The notes beneath the pieces are model-generated. The model was not told the origin of the DNA and searched no databases. It saw only the letters and a program-made list of their open reading frames with translations. A program made the translations under genes and the position numbers. From IMG/VR virus record IMGVR_UViG_3300017788_000055, positions 1-42,952 of that record: a stretch of 42,952 bases of DNA. One strand, 5' to 3'. Of the stretch, positions 25,389-34,526 are shown one piece after another. Origin of the DNA: a virus. Numbering within the stretch: position 1 is the stretch's first letter; every line of letters begins with the position of its first letter.

Positions 25389-28300
25389 TCAATTTCCTGT
25401 AAGAGTCACGATCTTGAATCTATATCCACCACCTATGAGGTTTGGGATAACGTGATAGACAGCATTTGTTGTATTACCATAGTATGCTAGATTGATGTCG
25501 ATATAGTTTGTAATCACAGCATTTACTCTGGCGTTTTGTGATGTTGCTCGCTTCATATAAACAACACTATTTGCATTTGATGTATATGGAGTGTCAACAG
25601 TCAATACAGTTGCGTTCGAGATATTTATTACCTGTCGAGGCTGGTTCGCAACCATGATATAATCATTTACTGACAGGTTCGTATTAAACGTTGTTCCGAT
25701 GCCCAAAACAACTACGTTACCTGTTGAAACATTCACAGTTCCAGTTTGAGCGGTGTATACATTTGCAGTAAAGATGTTGAAGGAAACATTGTCTCCAGCC
25801 TTTACAATCTCAGATAGAACGTTCGAGTTACTTTTAACAACCAAACGAGTATTTGATAGAACTTCTAGAGCCTTATCTGTTGAAACTGTATTGAATGGAG
25901 TATTCACAATAAAATGCGTTCCATTAGTTACAGAGATTACCTCTCGAACTTCATTATTGATTCTTACAATATTATTTGTAGAGATCACAACTTGATCTGG
26001 ATTTAAAACAAGGTTTCCTGCATAAAGCCCATCATATCGAGAGTCTGAGTTAGCAGAAATCGCATTTCCATTCACATTTGATGTTCCAGGAATGCTAATA
26101 AAAATCGTATTGCTTGTTATTCTTCCCTGACCTCTGTAAACAAAGTCTCCATAAATCTCGAGTTGAGTGTTACTATTGATCTTTGAAATCAAGCCAGTAA
26201 TCGGCAAACGTCCGACTTCTGGTGAAACAATATCATCTGGATCGTCGTCGATAATCAATAGATCGCCGACATTGACACGAGTGTTTGCATAGAGTGCAAC
26301 ATTGTTTGGATCAGAGACCCATGTTGTTTGTGTTCCAGTCACGACATTTGAACGAGAGTTTGCAACAGCAACTGTCGCTGCAGCTGCACCTTCTGTTCGA
26401 TTGCGCGCAAGAATTGCAGTGACGTTTGAATATTGACCAATTTTTCTTTCTATATCATTTCGAGAAATGGTCTTAGCAATCAGTGCCATACCAGCTGGAT
26501 GCGCAATGTTTTTTATTGTTGTTTCATAATCGATCAGATTCTTTTCTGATTCAATTACATATGAAAAATTATGAAAAATCTTTCCATCTCCAAGAACTTT
26601 ATCAGAACTTAGGAAGCCGTCAGAGTTGAGATAAAATCCATTGAACTCAATCAATCCATTTGCGAAGAATGCTTTTCCTTTTGCCAAACCATTACCATAC
26701 TTCATTGGATTTGGAAGACCATCAGCAATAACCTGCATTGGATACTGCGGTGGTGCAGGAACGTTCATTGATAGATTTGAGTTGCAGTAGATACCATTCG
26801 CGCTGATCAAATCAATTGTATTACTAAATGCACCTGAATAATTATACAATCTCAAAACACCAGTGCTTGGATTGTAAGATTTGACATTGGCTTTGAATGT
26901 TGAATTAAGAATACTATTCCCTTGATAAACATATTCTGTTTCTGTAAATACATTTGCTTCAGGTATTGGATTGATGACTGTGTCAAGAATCTTTAGAGAA
27001 ACATTTGGAGTTGCAACATAGTCATATCCACGATAGATCAAACGAAGATCTTTGATACGACCAATGGCTGTGGTATTTACAATATTCTCAACACCATCAC
27101 CGAAAAGATATCCGATCAGTACTGGCTCAGAACCTTTTTGTTTTGAGATTGCAGCACCTGTTGCAGTTGTTCGGAATTCTGTGTTTACATATAGATGAGT
27201 ATTATTGATTACACTCACCACTCTACGAATTTCATTATTGACACGAATCAATGTTTTATTGTTTGCGCCAGAAGAACCAGTAAACACAGTACCAGTTCCA
27301 ACAACAAGATTATTTCCGATTGCAATATTGACTGTTCCTGTCAATGTATCGTATATTGGAGAAACACGAGATACATGAACTTCTGGACGAGCGAGGTATC
27401 CTTCACCACGATCTGTCAATTGAATTGATGTAATTCTACCACCAGAACCCACTGCTTGAACAGTAGCAGCTCCGCCATAACCACGACCACTGAAGCTGAC
27501 AGTATCTCCGATAGAATATCCACGACCACCATCCATAATACGAACATGAGCGATCAATCCAAGATCTTTATATGTTTGCCATGTTGCTCTTTTGAGTTCT
27601 CTTTCATCTTCATAACTATACAAAGATGATAGTTGAGAATCGTAGTGTGATTCAATGCCAAGTCTTGGTGATTGTCTAAATCCAGCGCCACCATTTATTA
27701 CTGCGATGAGGGAAATGCCACCAGTATTTTCTGTTACGAAGTCGAAACACTGAATAAGTTGGCTGTTTGCATTTGCAGGAACTTGTGTGTTTACGATTGA
27801 ATTTACGATGAAAACTTTATCCGTATTTTTAGTTTGTAGACTTGATCCACTCAGAGCAGTTGCAATACTATCTACACCTTGAAGTCTTACATCATAGATG
27901 AGAATTTGTCCAGTGTTATTTGTAGGTCCACCAACTCCGAAGATTATATTATTCGGCGTTGCCACTTTACCAGAGAAGCGAGCGTCAAAGAAGTTTGTTC
28001 CGTTTGCCCAAATTTGTTCGCCTTGAATATAAAAATCGTCTTTATCAGTCTCACTCACATTGAGAATTACGTTGCGATTATTCGCTGTAAATGGATCGTA
28101 ATCTGTATCGCTGATCAATGAGTCTGAGAGATAGTCAATGACTGATCTATCGTAAGTAATTGGAATTAGAAAATTCTTTTGACTGTTTGATGTACAGGCT
28201 GTTTGATTGAGCACAGAAACCTGCAGATCAGTGAACATATTTGCACGAGGATCGTCACCAATTCCTCGATAAACAATCACCTCTGTATTTGAGTAGAGGC

Positions 28301-29207
28301 GATATCCATAACCAGGAAACTTTGTTGTAACGGATTCGATAGAACCAAGAGTTACGTTACCTACGATTGCAACAGCATCGTTTGCATCACCAGTGATTCC
28401 AAGACCACCTGTAACCACAACAGGATCACCGATGTTATAAAACAAACCACGACGACGTTGTTGTGGGTCTGTTTTGATATTCGAATCAATCTTGATATTC
28501 GAAATTGTTCCGATGATTCTCTCGAGGAAAATTTTCGCGGTTCCGTTTTCATCGGTATAGTCAATGCGAATCTTTTCACCGTTATTGAAATACTGTTTCA
28601 CATTGGAGACATAAATCTCAATGATCTCTTTGCCGTTTGTTTTATCAATCGTACGATTTGCAGATTCTACAACGCAGCTCGCGCCTGAATCAACGCCGAC
28701 AATTCTACGCTTTTCAAGTAGATTTACATCCACATCTTTATTCGAATCACCCAGAGTAATCTGAAATGCTTTTGGTTTTGTCCATTTTCCATCAGAAGCA
28801 ATTAGAATTTCTTCTTTTGGATAAAGAATCTCGATGTCTTCGTTGAATAGAGCTCTGAACAACCACTTTACTGATTCTTCGCTGCCCTTCTTGCTGTAAA
28901 ATTCTCTTGCGCTCTTGAGAATTTTCTCAGTGCTCAGAGCAGTGCTTTCTGGAAAGTAGGGAAGAATTTCTTGTTTGAAATATCGAATAAACTCTTCTGG
29001 CGTCTCATCAATATTGCGATATTGATCAATATTCATCGCATGGTAAACTGTATTACCTGCAGTGTTTGACACACCTTCTGGATTATTCGTTTCTAGCCAC
29101 TGATAGTATAACTCAAGAAATCTTTGAAATTTTGGATGATCAGCTCGAATAAAATCGGGGAGTTGACCCTCAATAAGTGCTGAAACTGTTTTTTCTGAAA
29201 CAGCCAT
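25389..29207 (-). CDS. Large baseplate wedge protein in the gp7 position
   Basis: The 1,272-residue product starts MAVSEKTVSALIEGQLPDFI and has a conserved N-terminal region (RFLELYYQWLE, KQEILPYFP, YSKKGSEESVKWLFRALFNE) typical of cyanophage-type wedge proteins encoded between gp6 and gp8. The rest is a chain of beta modules: several G-x-G-Y-type glycine-rich units (near IMDGGRGYSIGDTVSFSGRG) and at least three copies of a V-N-N-E-[VI]-R-x-V module. T4 gp7 is 1,032 residues. Direct similarity to T4 gp7 is not visible, so the call rests on gene order. Confidence 0.72.
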   Translation of the reverse strand: MAVSEKTVSALIEGQLPDFIRADHPKFQRFLELYYQWLETNNPEGVSNTAGNTVYHAMNIDQYRNIDETPEEFIRYFKQEILPYFPESTALSTEKILKSAREFYSKKGSEESVKWLFRALFNEDIEILYPKEEILIASDGKWTKPKAFQITLGDSNKDVDVNLLEKRRIVGVDSGASCVVESANRTIDKTNGKEIIEIYVSNVKQYFNNGEKIRIDYTDENGTAKIFLERIIGTISNIKIDSNIKTDPQQRRRGLFYNIGDPVVVTGGLGITGDANDAVAIVGNVTLGSIESVTTKFPGYGYRLYSNTEVIVYRGIGDDPRANMFTDLQVSVLNQTACTSNSQKNFLIPITYDRSVIDYLSDSLISDTDYDPFTANNRNVILNVSETDKDDFYIQGEQIWANGTNFFDARFSGKVATPNNIIFGVGGPTNNTGQILIYDVRLQGVDSIATALSGSSLQTKNTDKVFIVNSIVNTQVPANANSQLIQCFDFVTENTGGISLIAVINGGAGFRQSPRLGIESHYDSQLSSLYSYEDERELKRATWQTYKDLGLIAHVRIMDGGRGYSIGDTVSFSGRGYGGAATVQAVGSGGRITSIQLTDRGEGYLARPEVHVSRVSPIYDTLTGTVNIAIGNNLVVGTGTVFTGSSGANNKTLIRVNNEIRRVVSVINNTHLYVNTEFRTTATGAAISKQKGSEPVLIGYLFGDGVENIVNTTAIGRIKDLRLIYRGYDYVATPNVSLKILDTVINPIPEANVFTETEYVYQGNSILNSTFKANVKSYNPSTGVLRLYNYSGAFSNTIDLISANGIYCNSNLSMNVPAPPQYPMQVIADGLPNPMKYGNGLAKGKAFFANGLIEFNGFYLNSDGFLSSDKVLGDGKIFHNFSYVIESEKNLIDYETTIKNIAHPAGMALIAKTISRNDIERKIGQYSNVTAILARNRTEGAAAATVAVANSRSNVVTGTQTTWVSDPNNVALYANTRVNVGDLLIIDDDPDDIVSPEVGRLPITGLISKINSNTQLEIYGDFVYRGQGRITSNTIFISIPGTSNVNGNAISANSDSRYDGLYAGNLVLNPDQVVISTNNIVRINNEVREVISVTNGTHFIVNTPFNTVSTDKALEVLSNTRLVVKSNSNVLSEIVKAGDNVSFNIFTANVYTAQTGTVNVSTGNVVVLGIGTTFNTNLSVNDYIMVANQPRQVINISNATVLTVDTPYTSNANSVVYMKRATSQNARVNAVITNYIDINLAYYGNTTNAVYHVIPNLIGGGYRFKIVTLTGN

Positions 29208-29210
29208 AGA

Positions 29211-31280
29211 TTATACCACTGGATTGATAATTGTTGCAACGCTTCCAGGATCCGTTAGATCCATGGTAATAATTCTATTCTGTGAAGAAGAGAATACCTT
29301 CTTTGATGGCACAGCATATACAACAAGAGTTCCAAATGGATCAGCAATTGACACTGGCTGGAAGTTATTGATCGTGACAAGTCCAGTCTTATAGTCAATC
29401 ACTCCGATTTTATCATCGATTATTTTCTTTACTGGAGAAGTTTCATCATAATAGTAAATCTTCAATCGACCAGTTCTACCTTCGAGGCTTACGTTGAGAA
29501 GTGCACCAACTCCACCGCCACCAACAATTCTTGCGCTGACAGAAGTATAGTTTGCGCCTGGATTAGTCATAATAATTTTCTTTATTTGACCATTTACAAT
29601 TACAGCTTCTGCTGTTGCACCATTACCATCGCCTTCGATGACTACCTCTGGTTTTGATACATAACCACTTCCAGGAGAGAGAATTTCAATACTCTCAACA
29701 CCTGTATATGATTGAATCACTTCTTCAATATAGCAATCGCGCAAAATTCCTACTGAGTCATAGTATTTGAACGAAGGTGTAACTTTGATGTGATCGGCAT
29801 TTGTGCCTTGCAGCAACTCAGTATTGAAATTGAGAGCATAAGAAAGTTGTCGTGTTGTGTCAGCAAAGAAACGTTTTTCTAGTGTCACAAATACGTCATT
29901 ACTTACAATTGAATTGTCGGAATCATCGATCTCACGAGTCACCTGAGAAACTCTGAATACAGAATTGAAACTGTTTAGATTTGTTACAGCAAATCCACGA
30001 ATTGCAGAAACAACAGAAGCATTGACTTCCTCAAGACTCTTGTTTGTCTTAGATGGATCAAACCAAACTTCTGCTTTTACATTTACATAGTTGTAGTCAG
30101 CTGGAACATATTCTGGTGTAACTGTCATGACGCTAAATGGCTTCATGATATTTTTCTTTACACTTTCAATTTCTGCAGCAGTAATTTCATATCCACCAAG
30201 TGGCTTGGCTGAGAAAAAGACTTTTCCATAAACTGGTGGATTGTTATCTTCACCACCCCAAACGCTAACGGCTTCAAAGTATGGATAATCGCGATTGATA
30301 ATCGCAATGTAATCATTCTTGGTAACTGCACGATTCTGCGAGATATATGCTTTTGGTGCAGTGAATCGAATTCGTTCGATGTCTTCAGCTGCAGCACCAG
30401 AAGAAGATTCATTCACAAGAGAGACATTTACTGTGACTGCACCAGAAAGAATTACGTCGAGTGGCTTGAAGACGCGGAGACCATTTGCTGCATCGCCGCT
30501 TGTGGCAATGTATGAGACCACAACGATGTTTCCGTTTGTGAGTTTCTTGCCAACAATTCCGTCGCCAAAGTAGATCTGATATCTACCATTCTTATTTTCT
30601 TCAAGATAGAATACACGAGCCTCTGCATCAACATCAGTCGCATCTTCTGAAAGAATATAAGACTCTTGATTCGCATTCTCAGCTGAGACTTGAACACTTA
30701 CTTTGAGAGTTGATGTGTCGATATTCGAATCTGGGATTTCGAAGTATTGCTTTGGATTTGTTTGCGCATCGTAGGTGAATGTAAATCCAGTTGGTAGACC
30801 TTCTTTGATTTCGAGATTCTCAACAACAAACAATCCTGTTTCTGCATTCTTGGTTGCAACGCGACTTGATGGACTCACGAAAATATAGTTTGCGCCGTCT
30901 TTTGTTTCGGAAACAAATCGAGTAAAACGAGGAATCAACACTCGGCTATTTGCATCGTTTGGAACTGGAGTGATCGTAAGATCGACTGCAGCTCGAGCAG
31001 CCACACGAGAACGTGGAGTATATCCGAGAAGTTTAGCATGAGAAACAACAGACTGACGAGTAAGTGCGGTATCGATAAACATCTCATTAGCGACCATATT
31101 CAAATAGTAGCCCATGTAATGTGTATTATATGAAAGAAGATCAAGAAGGACAGACATACCTGATCCTTCAAAATTGTAGTCACTAAACTCTGATTGCGAC
31201 TTGAGGTATGCTTTTAGATTATCGCGAATTGTGTCAAAGTCTAATTCTGCGACTTTGAGTTTTGCATCTGAATTGGCCAT
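29211..31280 (-). CDS. gp6: Baseplate wedge protein gp6
   Basis: The 689-residue product matches gp6 in length (T4: 660) and layout (FDTIRDNLKAYLKSQSEFSDYNFEGSG at the N-terminus, LLSYNTHYMGYYLNMVANEM, then a J-like core with NRAVTKNDYIAI and D-Y-P-Y-F-E-A). It forms the inter-wedge ring of the baseplate in T4. A G-S-G-Y-V-S-K-P-E-V module near residue 560 is an addition shared with neighbouring wedge genes. It abuts the gp25 gene: its ATG ends one base before the gp25 stop, which supports co-translation. Confidence 0.88.
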   Translation of the reverse strand: MANSDAKLKVAELDFDTIRDNLKAYLKSQSEFSDYNFEGSGMSVLLDLLSYNTHYMGYYLNMVANEMFIDTALTRQSVVSHAKLLGYTPRSRVAARAAVDLTITPVPNDANSRVLIPRFTRFVSETKDGANYIFVSPSSRVATKNAETGLFVVENLEIKEGLPTGFTFTYDAQTNPKQYFEIPDSNIDTSTLKVSVQVSAENANQESYILSEDATDVDAEARVFYLEENKNGRYQIYFGDGIVGKKLTNGNIVVVSYIATSGDAANGLRVFKPLDVILSGAVTVNVSLVNESSSGAAAEDIERIRFTAPKAYISQNRAVTKNDYIAIINRDYPYFEAVSVWGGEDNNPPVYGKVFFSAKPLGGYEITAAEIESVKKNIMKPFSVMTVTPEYVPADYNYVNVKAEVWFDPSKTNKSLEEVNASVVSAIRGFAVTNLNSFNSVFRVSQVTREIDDSDNSIVSNDVFVTLEKRFFADTTRQLSYALNFNTELLQGTNADHIKVTPSFKYYDSVGILRDCYIEEVIQSYTGVESIEILSPGSGYVSKPEVVIEGDGNGATAEAVIVNGQIKKIIMTNPGANYTSVSARIVGGGGVGALLNVSLEGRTGRLKIYYYDETSPVKKIIDDKIGVIDYKTGLVTINNFQPVSIADPFGTLVVYAVPSKKVFSSSQNRIITMDLTDPGSVATIINPVV

Positions 31281-31673
31281 TTAGCGTACTCGTTCTAAGA
31301 AGAATGTGACGGTTAGGGGTTCGGTTGTATTTCGAACAAAGAAAGAAAGTGTGATGTCATAGCGATTATCATCAAAATTCGGTGCTGCAGTGATCTGCTG
31401 AATCTCGATTCTTGGCTCGTAGTTCTTTAGAGTTAAAAAGATCGCATCTTGAATCAAGGAAGTCGTAACATTATCAATCGGCTCAAAGAGAAACTTTCTT
31501 AGATTCGAACCAAGTTCTGGCTTGAACGGTCTTTCGTAGTGACCTGTCAAAAGAAGGTTTCGAATCGACTGAGTAATAGCATTCTCATTGAGTTTCTTCG
31601 AGATATCATTCGTCACAGGATGAGCTGTGAAATCGAGATCAAAATCGGAAAACTTTCTTGCGATTAGAGACAT
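31281..31673 (-). CDS. gp25: Baseplate wedge protein gp25
   Basis: The 130-residue product matches gp25 in length (T4: 132) and sequence pattern: FTAHPVTNDISKKLNENAIT, LLTGHYERPFKPELGSNLR, then the conserved Y-E-P-R-I core (E-P-R motif) and a DITLSFFV strand. gp25 starts the sheath-baseplate junction and shares its fold with type VI secretion TssE. A late promoter variant lies 25 nt upstream of the ATG, so this gene heads the gp25-gp6-gp7-gp8 operon. Confidence 0.94.
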   Translation of the reverse strand: MSLIARKFSDFDLDFTAHPVTNDISKKLNENAITQSIRNLLLTGHYERPFKPELGSNLRKFLFEPIDNVTTSLIQDAIFLTLKNYEPRIEIQQITAAPNFDDNRYDITLSFFVRNTTEPLTVTFFLERVR

Positions 31674-31698
31674 TCTTGCAACTCGTGGAATTATCTAT

Positions 31699-31706
31699 TA
31701 TTTATG
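31699..31706 (-). promoter_or_regulatory. T4-type late promoter variant CATAAATA
   Basis: The minus strand reads CATAAATA, one base from the T4 late core, ending 25 nt before the gp25 ATG. It overlaps the TAA stop of the upstream gene (31702-31704), the same layout as before both hydroxylases. Confidence 0.6.
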
Positions 31707-32913
31707 CTGGGTCTGGGAGTTCGCCAATTGTTCCAGGATATGGATCCGTGTAATTTGACTCTAGATTTACTGTCGATGTGATACCTGATAAACTCACAGA
31801 AACATCAAGGCTGATCGAAGTTGGTAACCCAACGATCTTCAAAAACTTACAGAAGTCGAGCGTAAACCACTGAAACAATGCACCGAGTCCGATTAGTTTG
31901 AAAAATTTATTGATCTTCGCCATAAACTTCTTTAGAAGATACATTGGCCACTGCTCGGCAAAGTTCTGTAGTGCCTCAATATAACGATGTATTTTTTCTT
32001 CGAGGCTAATCACAAAGTCTTTGATCTCTCCTCCGATGATCGAAGCCAAACTAAAACCAAAGACCGAAATACCTTCGATCGCTTTGATGATCTGTTCTCG
32101 AATCTCGTTTTTGATTTTTGCAGGAGCATTTTTGAGAGCCTCGATGAATGAATCGATCTTCGCTTGTATAATGGCTCCGATATCGAGACTCAAGAGTGCA
32201 GGAAGGCTGGGAAGCCCAAGAGTGTCCCAAATCGTTTTGAACTTGCTGATTAGACCACCGATCGCACCCCATATAAGAGAGTATGCACCATTCTGCAACT
32301 TACTCATAATATATGAGAAGATAACTTCTGCTCGAATGGCGATAGAGTTGACTCCATATCTTATGCCATCGTATAGTTTGTGAATATCGGGAAGAAGCGC
32401 AAACAAAGCATCTACCTTCTCTGCGATTTGAGCCTTGAGTTGAGCACGATATTCTGGATTCGCAAACAACTGAACGATGTCAATCGAGATTCCGAGAACA
32501 GGAATTGAAAACGAAACTGGAAGAACTGCGTTGATAATCTCTAAGAGTTTTGCCTGAACGTATAGATGAAACTCTTGACATAAGGCAGTAATTCTTCGTT
32601 CCCATTCTATGTCTGGTATACTCAAGCCTTTGAATATTGGTTTGGATAGAGAGATTGGAAAATTTCCCAAAACCTTTTCTAAAGTTTTGAGAATTGATCG
32701 TATACCTTCAATCGCACTTTCTAGAGGTGCAATTCTTTTCAAGAGCTCTTGACGTATTTCCTCTCGAATCTCTGTTGCTAACTCTCTTCGAATTCTTTCT
32801 ATCTCAACTGTAAATTGAGAAGGGAGATTTGCAAGTTGGACGAATAGATTTGTAAGAGCTGCCTTTGTTGGCAGCATTGTTCCGTCACATGGTATTGCTA
32901 ATGAAATTGCCAT
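31702..32913 (-). CDS. Helical virion-associated protein of unknown function
   Basis: The 403-residue product starts MAISLAIPCDGTMLPTKAAL. Most of it is predicted helix by eye, with amphipathic and Ala/Ile/Leu-rich segments (RRELATEIREEIRQELLKR near 45-65; AEKVDALFALLPDIHKLYDG near 165-185; IREQIIKAIEGISVFGFSLAS near 270). There are long hydrophobic stretches but no clear signal peptide. The C-terminal 50 residues turn beta-rich and proline-ended (GTIGELPDPA). It lies between the spike (gp5) and gp25, shares a TAATG overlap with gp5 and so is probably made with the hub. A hub-bound or ejected protein acting at the host membrane is possible. I do not recognise the family. Confidence 0.7.
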   Translation of the reverse strand: MAISLAIPCDGTMLPTKAALTNLFVQLANLPSQFTVEIERIRRELATEIREEIRQELLKRIAPLESAIEGIRSILKTLEKVLGNFPISLSKPIFKGLSIPDIEWERRITALCQEFHLYVQAKLLEIINAVLPVSFSIPVLGISIDIVQLFANPEYRAQLKAQIAEKVDALFALLPDIHKLYDGIRYGVNSIAIRAEVIFSYIMSKLQNGAYSLIWGAIGGLISKFKTIWDTLGLPSLPALLSLDIGAIIQAKIDSFIEALKNAPAKIKNEIREQIIKAIEGISVFGFSLASIIGGEIKDFVISLEEKIHRYIEALQNFAEQWPMYLLKKFMAKINKFFKLIGLGALFQWFTLDFCKFLKIVGLPTSISLDVSVSLSGITSTVNLESNYTDPYPGTIGELPDPA

Positions 32914-34526
32914 TATGCAGATCCACTTGACGAATTACTGGATATTTTTTTTGCTGTAATTTGAACTTCTTCCAGAGTTTCCGTTTTAGGAAATAATTGC
33001 TTTCCAACTACTGTTACAACAGCAGCTGCAGACTTCAAAGTTTTATTGATATCAGTCTGAATCTGAGAGTCGATATTGAAATCAATATTTTTTCCAGCTG
33101 CCTTTGATGCAATATCATCAATCTTTCCATATAAAGTATTTTTGAGATTATCTTTGAGACCAAGAATCTCACCCTTCTTTTCGTTCACACTTGCTTCAAA
33201 ATTCGCAACCTTTTGAGTCAATTCACCCAAAGGAGAATTTCCAAGTAAATCTTTACCTAATGCATTTGCTGCATCATTGAGTTTATTGAACACATTACTC
33301 ACAGTAGAGGTAATTCCCGCGATTGCTTTACCGAGTGACAACCCCTCAGTTGGAATTTTCTTTGCTGTAATTACCACTTCCTGAAGATCAGGAACAGAGT
33401 TTGCTAGAGCTGTTTGAGCATTTGTATTTGCAGCAACCGCAGCGTCTTCTGCTGATGCTGCAGCTCCACCGCCAGTCAATCCAGCACCAGAGGATGAAGT
33501 TGCAGATCCAGACTGCATATTGATTTGTGCAGCTGGAATATCAACACTATCACCTTGCAATGCCGTAGTCTCTCCTTTGAGGCTGAGTTTCTTATTGGCT
33601 GTGATATTTGCAACTCCAAGAGAATTTATATTCATATCAGAGGTTGACTCAGTGAAGTTTTTCTTGCTCTTCATACGAATATCACCAGTTACTGAAAGAT
33701 TATAGTTTCCAGCAACCTCGATATTCATATTGCCACCAACCTTTAGATTACAGTCACCACCGACTGTAACCGAACATTTACCGTCAATATAAACATAATC
33801 TGAACCCATCACGACAGTATAATGATCTTTTTGTACACGATCAACACGATTTCCGTTTGTGTCTACTTCAATATATGAACCATTGCGATGTGCCCAGTGT
33901 ATGCGTTCTTTTCCTGGAGTGTCATCGAATTCTAATGCATGACCTGATTCAGTTTCGATTGCATTGTTATATGGATACTTTGGTGCATATGCAGGATTTG
34001 GTTCACTCCAAGAAACACCACCAGCAGAAGTAATATTTTTCTTTTGATTCTTTTTTCTTGCTGCAATCACTGTGCCTTCAGATTTACCGCGAGCAAGGCG
34101 ATTGACAGTAGATTCTTTGAGATACTTGTTCTTTGGATATTGTTCGGCTGAATCATCTGGCTTCTTTGGACGCGAGCTGACTGTTGTTCCTGGATCACTA
34201 AAACCTTTTTGATAGTTTGGTTTCTTATCAGGCTTTCCTGGAAGAACGCCAATAATCGCAGGGTTCTGAGCATTGTCGCCATCAATGAAAAATCCAAAAA
34301 CCATATCACCTTCTTTTGGTGCATAGCCACCTGGACTATTGACTGGAATTACAGGATGCGCCCACGGCAAAGTATCTGTCGGAATCTTTACTTTATCTTC
34401 TGTGTGCCAACCAAAACAGCGAACACGAACACGACCAAGCTGTTCTGGATCATTGCGATCTTCTACGATCCCAATCCACCAAATAAAACCTTCGAGTCCG
34501 ATAAAATTTTTCTTTGCACCTGGCAT
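32913..34526 (-). CDS. gp5: Baseplate central spike gp5, lacking a lysozyme domain
   Basis: The 537-residue product has an N-terminal OB-fold (FIWWIGIVEDRNDPEQLGRVRVRCFGWHT, residues about 11-40; LPWAHPV; EGDMVFGFFIDGD). A charged linker (about 115-170) stands where T4 gp5 has its lysozyme. A VgrG-like C-terminal spike follows (ESGHALEFDDTPGKERI, then repeated short strands such as V-T-V-G-G-D and M-N-I-E-V-A-G). The last 200 residues are Ala/Ser-rich with a repeated V-x-I-T-A-K-K motif (about 390 and 525). The ATG at 34526 is preferred over a GTG one codon upstream because it overlaps the hub stop as TGATG. The linker shows no lysozyme catalytic motif. Confidence 0.88.
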   Translation of the reverse strand: MPGAKKNFIGLEGFIWWIGIVEDRNDPEQLGRVRVRCFGWHTEDKVKIPTDTLPWAHPVIPVNSPGGYAPKEGDMVFGFFIDGDNAQNPAIIGVLPGKPDKKPNYQKGFSDPGTTVSSRPKKPDDSAEQYPKNKYLKESTVNRLARGKSEGTVIAARKKNQKKNITSAGGVSWSEPNPAYAPKYPYNNAIETESGHALEFDDTPGKERIHWAHRNGSYIEVDTNGNRVDRVQKDHYTVVMGSDYVYIDGKCSVTVGGDCNLKVGGNMNIEVAGNYNLSVTGDIRMKSKKNFTESTSDMNINSLGVANITANKKLSLKGETTALQGDSVDIPAAQINMQSGSATSSSGAGLTGGGAAASAEDAAVAANTNAQTALANSVPDLQEVVITAKKIPTEGLSLGKAIAGITSTVSNVFNKLNDAANALGKDLLGNSPLGELTQKVANFEASVNEKKGEILGLKDNLKNTLYGKIDDIASKAAGKNIDFNIDSQIQTDINKTLKSAAAVVTVVGKQLFPKTETLEEVQITAKKISSNSSSGSA

